Shown here piece by piece: positions 50,874-60,090 of a DNA stretch of 64,000 bases. The notes below the pieces were generated by a model. That model saw only the letters and a list, made by a program, of their open reading frames with translations, was not told the origin of the DNA and ran no database searches. A program made the translations under genes and the position numbers. Source of the stretch: Castellaniella sp041677825 (GTDB lineage Bacteria > Pseudomonadota > Gammaproteobacteria > Burkholderiales > Burkholderiaceae_B); assembly GCF_041677825.1 (NCBI RefSeq), contig NZ_JBAYPG010000008.1:35376-99375 (forward strand). The letters run 5' to 3'. Every line of letters starts with the position of its first letter. Position 1 is the stretch's first letter.

Positions 50874-52304
50874 TTAACTCGCCTGACTGAGGTATTTGAC
50901 CTGCAGGAATTCACGCAGGCCTTCGGTGCCGCCTTCGCGGCCCAGTCCGCTGTCCTTGACCCCGCCGAAAGGGGTTTCGGGCAGCGAAGCACGACAGTGG
51001 TTGAAACAGATCACGCCACTTTCCACTTCCTGGCCAAGTACATTGATCTGGTCGGCTCTGTTGGTGAAGGCATAGGCTGCCAGGCCAAAGGGCAGGCGGT
51101 TGGCCTTTGCAATGGCGTCGTCCAGGTTCGTGAACCGGTGCAGCAAGGCCATTGGCCCGAACGGTTCGATGTGCGCGGCGTCGCAGTGATCCGGGTAGTC
51201 ACACAGAACGGTGGGTGCCCAGAACCAGCCTGTAGCAGACGGAGAATCACCTCCGCATAACAGGGTGGCCCCTTTTTCGAGCGCATCGCGCGTCAGGGCC
51301 TGCATTGCGGCAAGCCGCCGTGGATTGGCCAAAGGCCCCATCTGCACGCTTTCATCAAGACCATTGCCAATTTTCAGTGCTGCAGCCCTTTCTGCGAAAT
51401 GGTTGCAAAAGGTTTCGTACATGGCCTCCTGGACATAGATCCGGGTAGGTGAGGTGCAGACCTGGCCGGAATTACGAAATTTTGCTGTGGCAATGTGCCG
51501 GATGGCAGATTCCATGTCGGCATCTTCGAAGACCAGAACTGGCGCATGTCCGCCCAGTTCGAGCGTGGCCCGCTTGAGACCTGCAGCAGCCTTCTGCGCC
51601 AGGGCGCGACCGATGACGGTGGAGCCTGTGAATGTGAGCGCCCGGATTTCCTCGGCCGCCAGCAACTGATCTGAAATTGCGCCTGGGTTACCGAATACCA
51701 GGTTGACCACGCCCTCGGGTACACCGGCTTCCTGCAAGGCCCGACCGATTTCGCAGGCTGTGGCGGGGGTTTCTTCTGCCGGCTTGAGCACAATGGTACA
51801 GCCTGCGGCGAGGGCTCCGGCGATTTTTCTGGATGGTGTGATGGCGGGCGCGTTCCAGCCCGAAAAGGCGGCCACCGGGCCGACAGGTTCGAGCACGGCC
51901 ATTTGCCGGGTCAGTGGTTCGCGTCCGGGAATGATGCGCCCGTACGTGCGAGGGGCTTCCTCAGCGTGCCATTCGAACATGCCGATCGCCGTATCCACTT
52001 CTGCCCTGGATTCCGCCAGGGGTTTGCCCAGTTCCAGCGTGATGATGCGGGCCAATTTCTCCTTGCGGTCGAGCAGAATCCTGGCCGTGCGTTGCAGAAT
52101 GGCTGCACGGGTTCTGGCCGGCGTCCTGCGCCATGTTCGAAAGGCCTGGTGTGCTGCTGCAATGGCCCGGGCGATGTCAGCGGGGCTGGCCATGGGCAGT
52201 TGGCCCAGCGTCTCGACCGTAGCGGGATTCAGCACCGCGAGTGCGTCGCGGCTCTGATCAATCCAGTGGCCGTTGATGAAAAGCCCGGGCTGTGGATAAA
52301 GCAT
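50874..52304 (-). CDS. NAD(P)-dependent aldehyde dehydrogenase
   Basis: A 476-residue ALDH of the succinate-semialdehyde/aromatic-aldehyde group. The cofactor and catalytic motifs are TFTGSTVIGRALAQKAAAGL, LELGGHAPVLVFEDADMESA with the general-base Glu, and FRNSGQVCTSPTRIYVQEAM with the nucleophile Cys. The C-terminus has ETPFGGVKDSGLGREGGTEG, which is typical. It would oxidise an aldehyde intermediate to the acid before activation by the CoA ligase. It lies 44 bp upstream of the second binding-protein gene on the same strand. Confidence 0.93.
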   Translation of the reverse strand: MLYPQPGLFINGHWIDQSRDALAVLNPATVETLGQLPMASPADIARAIAAAHQAFRTWRRTPARTRAAILQRTARILLDRKEKLARIITLELGKPLAESRAEVDTAIGMFEWHAEEAPRTYGRIIPGREPLTRQMAVLEPVGPVAAFSGWNAPAITPSRKIAGALAAGCTIVLKPAEETPATACEIGRALQEAGVPEGVVNLVFGNPGAISDQLLAAEEIRALTFTGSTVIGRALAQKAAAGLKRATLELGGHAPVLVFEDADMESAIRHIATAKFRNSGQVCTSPTRIYVQEAMYETFCNHFAERAAALKIGNGLDESVQMGPLANPRRLAAMQALTRDALEKGATLLCGGDSPSATGWFWAPTVLCDYPDHCDAAHIEPFGPMALLHRFTNLDDAIAKANRLPFGLAAYAFTNRADQINVLGQEVESGVICFNHCRASLPETPFGGVKDSGLGREGGTEGLREFLQVKYLSQAS

Positions 52305-52360
52305 GACGGTTTCCCTGATTCCGTGAGTTGATGGGCGCGTGTGGCGAGGTGCTGGTGTGC

Positions 52361-53260
52361 TCAGTGATATCCCTTTTCGATCAGGCGTACCATGATTGGG
52401 TAGTATTCCTTGACGTATCCGGCATCACGTGTCTGCGTCAACAGGGTGTGTGTGAGCCCGGCGGATCGGGCCTCTACCCCGCCGGCCTTGGCCAGTTCCA
52501 GTGCGAGCGAAATATCCTTGATCGCGTATTCTGTCGGGAAGGTCTTCTCGGGGAATGTATCGGTAGCCAGGGACTTGAGGCCAGGATTCTGAAGCACGAA
52601 GCTGTTGGCCGAACCCTTGCTCAGGGCATCGAGCAGGGCGGCACCATCCATGCCGGCTGCGCGACCTATCGTGATGGCCTCGGCCAGGGCGTGCACGGTC
52701 ATGAACACCACCATGTTGTTCATGATCTTGACTACTTGACCGTTACCCGATCCGCCACAGTGCACGATGTCCGTGCCCATGCACTGCAGAAACGGGGTGA
52801 TTTCATCGAAGTCCTTTTTTCCGGCGCCGACCGCGATCAGCAAGGTACCGTCCCTTGCTGCCTGACGCATGCGGGCGACCGGCGCATCGACCAGGGTAAT
52901 GCCATGAGCCCTGAGCTTTTCGGCCAGGGCTCGTGTCCGGCTGACATCGCTGGTGCTCATGTCGACGATGATGCGCACCCGGCCACCTGCGTCAGACAAA
53001 CTATTGCTGCCCAGGCAGACCTGTTCGACCTGCGCGATCCCGGGCAAGGACAGAAACACGATTTCCGCTTCTCGAGCGACTTCCTGGATCGATGAGCATA
53101 CGGTAGCGCCCAATTGGCCCAGCCGCTGTACCGGCTCGGCCTGCAGATCGAATATGTGGACCGTGTTTCCGGACTTGCGCACCAGATTGCTGCACATGGG
53201 CTCGCCCATCACGCCCAGTCCGATGAACCCCAAAGCAATTGGGCTGTTTTTCTCCGCCAT
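52361..53260 (-). CDS. 3-hydroxyisobutyrate dehydrogenase-family oxidoreductase
   Basis: A 299-residue beta-hydroxyacid dehydrogenase. The start at 53260 has a GGAG site, and the Rossmann motif GFIGLGVMGEPMCSNLVRKS follows. Family features are VDMSTSDVSRTRALAEKLRA, VDAPVARMRQAARDGTLLIA (normally APVSGG; here APVARM, which may alter substrate choice) and the catalytic Lys in CGGSGNGQVVKIMNNMVVFM. It would oxidise a 3-hydroxy acid to an aldehyde or keto acid. It is the first gene of the minus-strand run, divergent from the MmgE/PrpD gene. Confidence 0.88.
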   Translation of the reverse strand: MAEKNSPIALGFIGLGVMGEPMCSNLVRKSGNTVHIFDLQAEPVQRLGQLGATVCSSIQEVAREAEIVFLSLPGIAQVEQVCLGSNSLSDAGGRVRIIVDMSTSDVSRTRALAEKLRAHGITLVDAPVARMRQAARDGTLLIAVGAGKKDFDEITPFLQCMGTDIVHCGGSGNGQVVKIMNNMVVFMTVHALAEAITIGRAAGMDGAALLDALSKGSANSFVLQNPGLKSLATDTFPEKTFPTEYAIKDISLALELAKAGGVEARSAGLTHTLLTQTRDAGYVKEYYPIMVRLIEKGYH

Positions 53261-53445
53261 TCTGTGTCTCCGGAACATTGTGATCATGTGTGATGGGTGT
53301 GCCCATACACCTATGGTCATGGTACCGAGGGAATGGCGAGTCAGAGTTTCCCGTTTGGAACAGATGCATTCTCATTCCTGCAGGTTTTGAGAACGCAGGC
53401 TTGATCAATTTTCAAGGCTGCCCGCCTTCTCCATGAGTACAGTGC

Positions 53446-54837
53446 ATGGGTAAGGTGAAAATGGATGACAGGGAGACCAGACACATGGCCGAAGAAGGGA
53501 CGGTGCTTGCCGGTCTGGCCGCATATGCTGCCAGATTGTCGGAGGCAGAACTCGAGGCTGGGGTGACGCATGCTGCCAAGCGGGTGTTTCTGGACTGGCT
53601 CGCTGCACTGTATCCTGGTACACAGATGGCTCCAGCTACCTTGTTGCGCCAGGCGTGGTGCGAAGAGGTCGGGCTTGGTCGCAGCCGGGTGCCAGGTACC
53701 CGGGACACGGTATTTCCCGCAACGGCTGCCTGGCTGAATGGATCGGCCTCGCATGCGGCAGAACTGGATGACATTTTCAAGGATGGTTTGTACCACCCGG
53801 GATGCCCGGTCATTGCCGCGGCGCTGGCGGTGGGCGATGACATCCGTGCCTCGGGTTCGACGTTCCTGCGTGGCGTGATCGCAGGATACGAGGTGTCTAC
53901 CCGCATTGCAGCCGCAATTCAGCCAGCGCACTATCGTTATTTTCACACCACTGGCACAGTGGGCTGCATTGGCGCGGCTGCTGCGGCTGCCGCTATCCTG
54001 ACGCCCGGTGATGCGTTCGTCGCCCAGCATGCGATGGCAACGGCCGCCAGTTTTGCCAGTGGCCTGCAGCAGGCTTTTCGTTCCGATGCCATGACCAAGG
54101 CACTGCATGCTGGCCATGCCGCTGCCGTAGGAGTGCGTGCCGCCCAGGCCGCGAAACAGGGTGTGACAGGTGTGGCCGATATCATGGAAGGCCCGGTGGG
54201 CTTCGGTGCCGCACTGGCCGAGGGGCCCGATTGGTTTTGTCTGCTTCAGGGGGCTGGAGCGCATTTCAACATTACTCGCATGACACAGAAGACGCATGCC
54301 TGTTGTGGGCATACGTTCGCAGCGATAGACGCCGTGTTGCACTTGCGCGCGAGCCATCGAATCCAGGCCAGTGAGGTAGACCGCATTGAAGTCCATACAT
54401 ATGGTACTGCGCTTGAAGTCGCCGGCAATCCGAACCCGCTCTCCGCGTTCGAGGGGAAGTTCAGCCTGCCCTACGTCATGTGCCACGCTCTTGTCGAGGG
54501 CGCTGTAGACCCTGCTTCGTTTGCACCGGACAAATTGTCCGATCCGCAGGTACGTCAATTGATGGCACGCGTCAGTCTGCATGAAGATGCCGGTCTGAGC
54601 GCACGCTTTCCGCGCCAGCGGGCGGCACGCGTCCGCATGACGCTGCATGATGGTACGACGCTCGAACATTTTTCACCGCACCGCAAGGGTGATCCCGAGG
54701 AGCCGCTGTCAGATGCCGATCTGGATCAAAAATTCCTGCGCCTTGCGAGTACCGTCCTGGGCGTCGAAGCGGCGCAAAACCTGCGTGATCGAGTGTGGCT
54801 TCTGGACACGCTTGATCTGGCTGACCTGATCTTGTGA
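53446..54837 (+). CDS. MmgE/PrpD-family protein
   Basis: A 463-residue protein of the MmgE/PrpD family, which includes 2-methylcitrate dehydratase, cis-aconitate decarboxylase and several unknown hydratases. Typical segments are FPATAAWLNGSASHAAELDD, YHPGCPVIAAALAVGDD, YEVSTRIAAAIQPAHYRYFH with TTGTVGCIGAAAAAA, and KTHACCGHTFAAIDAVLHLR. It probably eliminates or adds water in a short carboxylic acid. The following CoA-ligase gene overlaps it by 4 bp (GTGA). The ATG at 53461 or at 53485 could be the true start, since the initial 13 residues are atypical. Confidence 0.85.
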   Translation: MGKVKMDDRETRHMAEEGTVLAGLAAYAARLSEAELEAGVTHAAKRVFLDWLAALYPGTQMAPATLLRQAWCEEVGLGRSRVPGTRDTVFPATAAWLNGSASHAAELDDIFKDGLYHPGCPVIAAALAVGDDIRASGSTFLRGVIAGYEVSTRIAAAIQPAHYRYFHTTGTVGCIGAAAAAAAILTPGDAFVAQHAMATAASFASGLQQAFRSDAMTKALHAGHAAAVGVRAAQAAKQGVTGVADIMEGPVGFGAALAEGPDWFCLLQGAGAHFNITRMTQKTHACCGHTFAAIDAVLHLRASHRIQASEVDRIEVHTYGTALEVAGNPNPLSAFEGKFSLPYVMCHALVEGAVDPASFAPDKLSDPQVRQLMARVSLHEDAGLSARFPRQRAARVRMTLHDGTTLEHFSPHRKGDPEEPLSDADLDQKFLRLASTVLGVEAAQNLRDRVWLLDTLDLADLIL

Positions 54838-56927
54838 GCGTGCCCATGAACCATGGTGATTTTGTCCAGGCTCTGTTCGAGCCGCGCCGGGTCGCATTGG
54901 TCGGTGTGTCGGGCAATGCAGGGAAAAATACGGCCCGTCCGTTGTTGTTCATGCAACAGCATGGCTTTGCCGGGCGGGTCTACCCTATCAACCCGCAGCA
55001 CGACGAGGTGCTTGGGGTTCGGGCCTACCCTTCGCTTGGCGCATTGCCTGAGCCCGTCGACCATGTGTTCATCATGGTCGCCAATCAGCTGGTGGAAGGG
55101 CTGCTGGAAGAGTGCGCTGCTGCAGGGGCTCGGGTCGTCACAATTTATTCGGACGGTTTCGGCGAAACAGGGTGCGAAGGCCTCAGACGGCAGACTGCCC
55201 TGGTGGAACGCGCTCGAGCCCTGGGTCTGCGTCTGTTGGGGCCAAATTCGATTGGTCTGGCCAATATCACATCGGGTTGCATTATTTCGGTGAATGCAGC
55301 ATTCGCAGCCAGGGACCTGGTGTCTGGGCATGTCAGCATGATTTCGCAAAGCGGATCCATGATGGGGTCTTTGCTGTCGCGTGCCGCTGCCCGTGGTTTT
55401 GGTTTTGCCAAATCGATTTCCGTAGGCAACGAATCCGATATCTCGGTGGGCGAAATTCTGGATGCCTTGGTTGATGATGAACAGACACGTTCCATCCTGC
55501 TGTTCATGGAGACCATTCGCGAGGCCTCGGTACTGGCGGCCGCCATGCGCAGGGCTCATGAGGCAGGCAAGCCTGTGATTGTGTACAAGCTGGGCCGCTC
55601 CGAACTCGGAGAGGCCCTGTCCCGATCCCACACAGGGGCCATTGCGGGCAACGATGCAGCGACAGCAGCATTTTTCCAGGCGCATGGCGCTATTCGCATA
55701 CGCACCCTGGAGGCTTTGTTCGAAGCCTTGCCTTTGGCTGAAGCCTATGCACGTGAGGCATTGCCGGTGCATGATCGCACGCCTCGTGTGGCGATCATGA
55801 CGACCACGGGGGGCGGAGCCGCTACGGTGGTGGATGCCATGGGATTGATGGGCCTGGAGGCTGTTGCCCCACCAGCTGAATTCGTTGCCCAGATGGCGCA
55901 ACGCGGGCTTCACCTGCGTCAGTCACCCGTGATCGATCTGACCATGGCGGCCAGTGGCGCGCAGTACCGCGATCTGCTGGAACAACTGTTGCTGGCGCCT
56001 TGGTGCGATGCGGTATTGAGTGTCGTGGGCTCATCGGCACAGTTTCATCCCGAATATGCAGTCCGCCCGCTCATCAGCGCACATCGGCCGGCAGACAAGC
56101 CACTGGCGGTGTTCCTGGCGCCCGAGGCCGACGCGTCCCTGCGTCTGCTTCACGCTCACGGGATTGCTGGTTTTCGCACACCTGAATCCTGTGCCGACGC
56201 CTTGTCGGCATTCCTCAGTCGGCATGTACCCGGGCCGCCGACTGAGATGGCGGATGTACCCGTCTGGCCAGATGGCTTGCCTGGCCACGGCTTTCTCAAT
56301 GAACATGAAGCCATCAAGGTACTTCAGGCCCTCGGGATCCCTGCAGCGACGGCGCACTTGCTGGACGCTGACCAACACGAGCACCCCATACCGTATCCGG
56401 TGGTGCTGAAGATCTGTTCTCGCGATATTGCGCACAAGACCGAGGTGAATGGCGTGCGTGTCGGTATTGCAACGCCGCAGGCCCTGCAGCAGGAGGTGCA
56501 GAGCCTTCTGGCTGATGTCCGCGCGCAACGGCCAGATGCCCGTCTGGATGGTGTGCTGATTCAGTCCATGGAGCGTGGCCTGATCGAACTCATCCTCGGC
56601 TATCGGCGTGATCCCCTGGTGGGGCCTACGGTAATGCTGGGTGCGGGGGGCGTGACTGCCGAACTCAATCGGGATTTTGCACTGCGTCTGGCGCCAGTCG
56701 ATCTTGCCGGCGCACGACAAATGATCTCCGAAGTGCGTCTGACGCGCCTGGTGCGCGGCTACCGCAATCTCCCACGAGGGGACGTCGAGGCATTGGCTGC
56801 CGCCATCGTGCAGTTCTCCCATTTGGCCTTGCTGCGTGATCCTGTGGTGGAAGAGGCCGAGATCAATCCGCTGTTCGTGCAGGAAAATGGCGTGATGGCT
56901 GTCGATGCCCTGATCCGCCTGGTCTGA
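54834..56927 (+). CDS. ADP-forming acyl-CoA synthetase (acetate-CoA ligase family)
   Basis: A 697-residue single-chain NDP-forming acyl-CoA ligase. Domains in order are CoA-binding (about 10-140: VALVGVSGNAGKNTARPLLF, IMVANQLVEGLLEECAAAGA), succinyl-CoA-ligase-like (about 145-450, with the phosphohistidine in LSRSHTGAIAGNDAAT) and ATP-grasp (about 475-697: VVLKICSRDIAHKTEVNGVR, GLIELILGYRRDPLVGPTVM, EAEINPLF). It would activate an aromatic or branched acid as its CoA ester using ATP or GTP. The GTG at 54834 overlaps the previous stop; the ATG at 54846 is an alternative. Confidence 0.93.
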   Translation: MSVPMNHGDFVQALFEPRRVALVGVSGNAGKNTARPLLFMQQHGFAGRVYPINPQHDEVLGVRAYPSLGALPEPVDHVFIMVANQLVEGLLEECAAAGARVVTIYSDGFGETGCEGLRRQTALVERARALGLRLLGPNSIGLANITSGCIISVNAAFAARDLVSGHVSMISQSGSMMGSLLSRAAARGFGFAKSISVGNESDISVGEILDALVDDEQTRSILLFMETIREASVLAAAMRRAHEAGKPVIVYKLGRSELGEALSRSHTGAIAGNDAATAAFFQAHGAIRIRTLEALFEALPLAEAYAREALPVHDRTPRVAIMTTTGGGAATVVDAMGLMGLEAVAPPAEFVAQMAQRGLHLRQSPVIDLTMAASGAQYRDLLEQLLLAPWCDAVLSVVGSSAQFHPEYAVRPLISAHRPADKPLAVFLAPEADASLRLLHAHGIAGFRTPESCADALSAFLSRHVPGPPTEMADVPVWPDGLPGHGFLNEHEAIKVLQALGIPAATAHLLDADQHEHPIPYPVVLKICSRDIAHKTEVNGVRVGIATPQALQQEVQSLLADVRAQRPDARLDGVLIQSMERGLIELILGYRRDPLVGPTVMLGAGGVTAELNRDFALRLAPVDLAGARQMISEVRLTRLVRGYRNLPRGDVEALAAAIVQFSHLALLRDPVVEEAEINPLFVQENGVMAVDALIRLV

Positions 56928-57021
56928 GCCATGATCGGCCATCCTGTGTTTCATGGACGGGCAGGCATGAACGCTTCAATTCGATTCATACACAATACAC
57001 GACCTCTACCAGGAATCCACG

Positions 57022-58182
57022 ATGTACGAATTTTCCTTGACCCCGGAGCAAAAAGATTTCCAGATGGCAGTGCGCCGGTTTGCCGAGAAACACTTGCGTG
57101 AAGGGGCTGTGGCGCGAGCCCATTCACGCGATTATCCATGGGATGTTGCGCAGGCCATGGCGGCACAGGGCCTGTTGGGGCTGATCGTTGCCGAGCAGGA
57201 TGGGGGATCGGGTGGCACTTTGATGGACGCCGTCATCGCCATCGAAGCGGTGGCGTCTGTCTGTCCACGCAGTGCAGACGTGGTGCAGGCAGGGAATTTC
57301 GGTGCGATTCGTGTGCTGGCCGAGTATGGCAGCGTCTTCCAGAAAGAAAAGTACCTGCGACCCTTGCTTCAGGGCAAGGCGCTGATCTCGGTGGGCATGA
57401 CGGAGCCCGATGCGGGTTCTGCAGTGACAGAATTGAAGACAACCGCTACACGGGAGGGTGAGGGCTGGCGTATTCAGGGTTCGAAGATATTCACCACACA
57501 CGGGCCCCATGCAGACTTCATTCTGGCGTACGTACGCTTCGGACCAGGTACGCGCGGTATTGGTTCCGTGCTGATCGAAACCGGCGCCGAGGGTGTACGG
57601 TTGGGCAAACGTTCAGCCTTCATGTCCGATGAGGAATGGGTGGAGATATTTTTTGATGACACCTACGTTCCAGACGAGCAGGTCGTGCTGGGCGAGGGGG
57701 GCTTCAAGAAACAGATGGCGGGTTTCAATGTCGAGCGCATAGGCAACACGGCGCGTTCGTTGGCGCTGGGTCGCTACGCATTCGAGGAAGCCCGACAGTG
57801 GGCATTGCAGCGGCGCCAGTTCGGACGCCTGTTGTGCGAATTTCAGGGTCTGCAGTGGAAATTTGCCGATATGCAGATCAAACTGGATGCGGCACAGCTG
57901 CTGCTGTACCGTGCGGCCTCCAATGCCGATACGGGGTTTCCGTCGGCTGCAGAAACGGCGATTGCGAAGGCCTACTGCAATCAGGCCGGTTTCGATGTGG
58001 CCAATGATGCGCTTCAGGTGATGGGGGGTATGGGCTATAGCCGTGAGTCTCTGGTTGAATACTGTGTACGGCGCTGTCGGGGATGGATGATTGCCGGCGG
58101 TTCAATCGAGATCCTGAAGAATCGGATTGCCGAGCACGTCTTCGACCGCAGGTTTTCCCAGCGTGCAAACAATCAACAGTAG
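57022..58182 (+). CDS. Acyl-CoA dehydrogenase
   Basis: A 386-residue flavoprotein of the acyl-CoA dehydrogenase family. It begins YEFSLTPEQKDFQMAVRRFA and has the FAD and substrate regions GMTEPDAGSAVTELKTTATR, WRIQGSKIFTTHGPHADFIL, RSLALGRYAFEEARQWALQR, then QFGRLLCEFQGLQWKFADMQ and VMGGMGYSRESLVEYCVRRC. It would insert a double bond into the CoA ester made by the synthetase, 94 bp upstream in the same direction. The usual RD in the C-terminal helix (Y-R-D-A-R) is replaced by VRRCRG, which may reflect an unusual substrate. Confidence 0.93.
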   Translation: MYEFSLTPEQKDFQMAVRRFAEKHLREGAVARAHSRDYPWDVAQAMAAQGLLGLIVAEQDGGSGGTLMDAVIAIEAVASVCPRSADVVQAGNFGAIRVLAEYGSVFQKEKYLRPLLQGKALISVGMTEPDAGSAVTELKTTATREGEGWRIQGSKIFTTHGPHADFILAYVRFGPGTRGIGSVLIETGAEGVRLGKRSAFMSDEEWVEIFFDDTYVPDEQVVLGEGGFKKQMAGFNVERIGNTARSLALGRYAFEEARQWALQRRQFGRLLCEFQGLQWKFADMQIKLDAAQLLLYRAASNADTGFPSAAETAIAKAYCNQAGFDVANDALQVMGGMGYSRESLVEYCVRRCRGWMIAGGSIEILKNRIAEHVFDRRFSQRANNQQ

Positions 58183-58215
58183 GTATTGCTCAGCGGGCAT
58201 TTTCTTGTATCCGGG

Positions 58216-58866
58216 TCACTGCGCCAACCGCGGCAGTACCTCATCCGCCCAACCCGCTGCGCGCCCGTAGCGCAGCCAGTCGAAGGCCGGCCCAGGATCT
58301 GTCTTGCGCCCCGGAGCGATGTGTTCATGCCCGCAAACATCCGTGAGCGCGTGGCGCGTGCGCAGGGCACGGGTCAGGGCAGCCGCCTGTGTGTACTGGA
58401 TGGCTGTGCAGGGCAGGGTATCGGTGCCTTCGAGTTCGATGCCCACCGAAAAATCATTGCAGCGTGCGCGCCCCCTGAATGATGAGGCGCCAGCGTGCCA
58501 GGCGCGCTCTGTCGTGGCCACGAACTGGACGATGGTGCCGTCGCGGCGGATGAAGAAATGCGCCGAGACCCGCACGCCGCGGATGTTCTCATACCATGGA
58601 TGCTGGTCGAAATCCAGCGTGTTGCAGAAAAAATCGATGACGGCATTGCCGCTGAAGACACCGGGTGGCAGGCTGATGTTGTGCAGCACGAGCAATGTGG
58701 GGTTTTCATTGCCGGGGCGCGGGTCATGGTTGGGTGAGGGCCGGAACAGAATGCCCGCAGCGGGCACAAGCCAGCCGTCTTCCCCGAGTATCAGGGCGTG
58801 TTCGCTGCTTTGCGGGCTTCTTGCCGGCGTCGTCGATGTGGCAGACCGAGCGGTATCCGGGCTCAT
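58216..58866 (-). CDS. ampD: 1,6-anhydro-N-acetylmuramyl-L-alanine amidase AmpD
   Basis: A 216-residue zinc amidase that recycles peptidoglycan by splitting anhydro-MurNAc from its stem peptide in the cytoplasm. Zinc ligands appear in LLVLHNISLPPG and CGHEHIAPGRKTDPGPAFDW (the His and Asp pair); the intermediate WHAGASSFRGRARCNDFSVG and IELEGTDTLPCTAIQY are typical. The start at 58866 overlaps the upstream PP0621-like gene by 4 bp; a longer ORF upstream is a shadow. In many proteobacteria AmpD loss induces AmpC beta-lactamase. Confidence 0.94.
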   Translation of the reverse strand: MSPDTARSATSTTPARSPQSSEHALILGEDGWLVPAAGILFRPSPNHDPRPGNENPTLLVLHNISLPPGVFSGNAVIDFFCNTLDFDQHPWYENIRGVRVSAHFFIRRDGTIVQFVATTERAWHAGASSFRGRARCNDFSVGIELEGTDTLPCTAIQYTQAAALTRALRTRHALTDVCGHEHIAPGRKTDPGPAFDWLRYGRAAGWADEVLPRLAQ

Positions 58867-59111
58867 TTCTTCAGGCCCATGCGTGCGTGGTCGGCGCTGC
58901 ACCAGGTCTGACCCTGGCTGAAGAATGCTTCGGAGCGCGGCAGATGGATGTGACAGTGGGCGCAGCGCACCATGGTTTCGGCGGCGCGCTGGCCGATCTC
59001 GGCCTGACGCCGCTCGGCAAGATGGCGTGCCCGGGCCTTTTGCTGGGCCAGGATGCGTGAGACGAGAAGGACCGCCAGGATGATGACGACCCACAGCAGG
59101 AACTTAGCCAA
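58863..59111 (-). CDS. PP0621-family protein
   Basis: An 82-residue protein with one N-terminal membrane helix (FLLWVVIILAVLLVSRIL), then a basic helix and a C-terminal pair of Cys motifs (VRCAHCHIHLPRSEAFFSQG, WCSADH) that could bind zinc. It matches the small PP0621 family by arrangement and by its fixed place next to ampD. The function is unknown. It overlaps ampD by 4 bp and the CcsA-like gene by 8 bp, so the three form one operon. Confidence 0.82.
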   Translation of the reverse strand: MAKFLLWVVIILAVLLVSRILAQQKARARHLAERRQAEIGQRAAETMVRCAHCHIHLPRSEAFFSQGQTWCSADHARMGLKK

Positions 59112-59997
59112 TCGGAGCCCTTTGCAGTATGACTTCGAGCACGAAGCGGCTGCCGGTATAGGAGAGCAGCAGGAAGACGAAGCCGGCCAGTGTCCAGCGC
59201 AGGGCAGTGTGCCCGCGCCAGCCGCGCAGGCGCCGGCCCGCCAGCAGCACCCCGAAGGTGAGCCATGACAGCAGCGTGAAGATGGACTTGTGATCCAGAG
59301 GCAGGATCAGTGCGCTGAATTGCAGCGAGACCACAATGCCACTGAGAATCGACAGCGTGAGGACCACGAAGCCGATGCCGATCAGGCGAAACAGCAGTTG
59401 TTCCAGGGTGAGCAGGGGGGGCAGCAGGCTCATGGCCTTCTGCATGGGCCCGCGATCGCCGTCAGCACGGATGGGGCGGTGCAGATGGCGATCGAGGGTG
59501 GCCATGAGCAGGGCATGCAATGCCGCCACCGTCATCAGCCCATAGGCGACCATGGAGATCAGCAGATGCAGGCGCAGCCAGTCGCTGCTGGCGTGTGGTA
59601 CCAGGTAGCCTTCGGGAAACAGTGCAGCCAGGATGCAGGCCAGGGATGCGGCTGGCAGCAAAAGCAATTGCAGGCTGTCGAGGCGCAGCAGGAAATTTTC
59701 GATCCAGAAGACGATCATGCCCAGCCAGAAGGCGACCGACAGGGCCAGTGCCCAGCCCAGATACAGGCCTTGCGGCACCAGAATGGCAGCGCCCAGCCCG
59801 ATGCCGTGCAGGATGATGGCACCCAGCAGGCAGCCCCGGCCCAGACGCGGCGAAATGGGCGTGGCGTGGGCCCAGCCAGACAGGTCCGGCTCGGCTGCCG
59901 GACGGACCGAGGGCCGCAGCAGCGGGCGCCAGGCGGCCAGACCCAGCAAGGCGTAAGCCAGTGCAGCAAGCAAGTGAAATACAATGCTGACAGACAT
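59104..59997 (-). CDS. CcsA/HemX-like cytochrome c assembly family protein (YpjD type)
   Basis: A 297-residue membrane protein with about eight predicted helices. The start at 59997 (MSVSIVFHLLAALAYALLGL) is chosen; the ORF can be read 14 codons further but without a good site. Family features are WIENFLLRLDSLQLLLLPAA, SSDWLRLHLLISMVAYGLMT and the ending SWLTFGVLLAGRRLRGWRGH with TALRWTLAGFVFLLLSYTGS, which carry the conserved His/Trp-rich helices of the CcsA fold. It sits head-to-head with ffh, as in many beta- and gamma-proteobacteria. Confidence 0.88.
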   Translation of the reverse strand: MSVSIVFHLLAALAYALLGLAAWRPLLRPSVRPAAEPDLSGWAHATPISPRLGRGCLLGAIILHGIGLGAAILVPQGLYLGWALALSVAFWLGMIVFWIENFLLRLDSLQLLLLPAASLACILAALFPEGYLVPHASSDWLRLHLLISMVAYGLMTVAALHALLMATLDRHLHRPIRADGDRGPMQKAMSLLPPLLTLEQLLFRLIGIGFVVLTLSILSGIVVSLQFSALILPLDHKSIFTLLSWLTFGVLLAGRRLRGWRGHTALRWTLAGFVFLLLSYTGSRFVLEVILQRAPIG

Positions 59998-60090
59998 GGT
60001 TTCTCTGGCGGTTGGCCACTTGTCTCGTGCAAGCGGCAATCTCCCATTTTAAGCCCTGCCTGCCGCATCAACCAGCTTCCGGATCCTTTC

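Noticed and set aside
59290..60090. Long N-terminal extension of Ffh
   Set aside because: It is antisense to the CcsA-like gene, has a random composition, and the normal Ffh start is the ATG at 60091.
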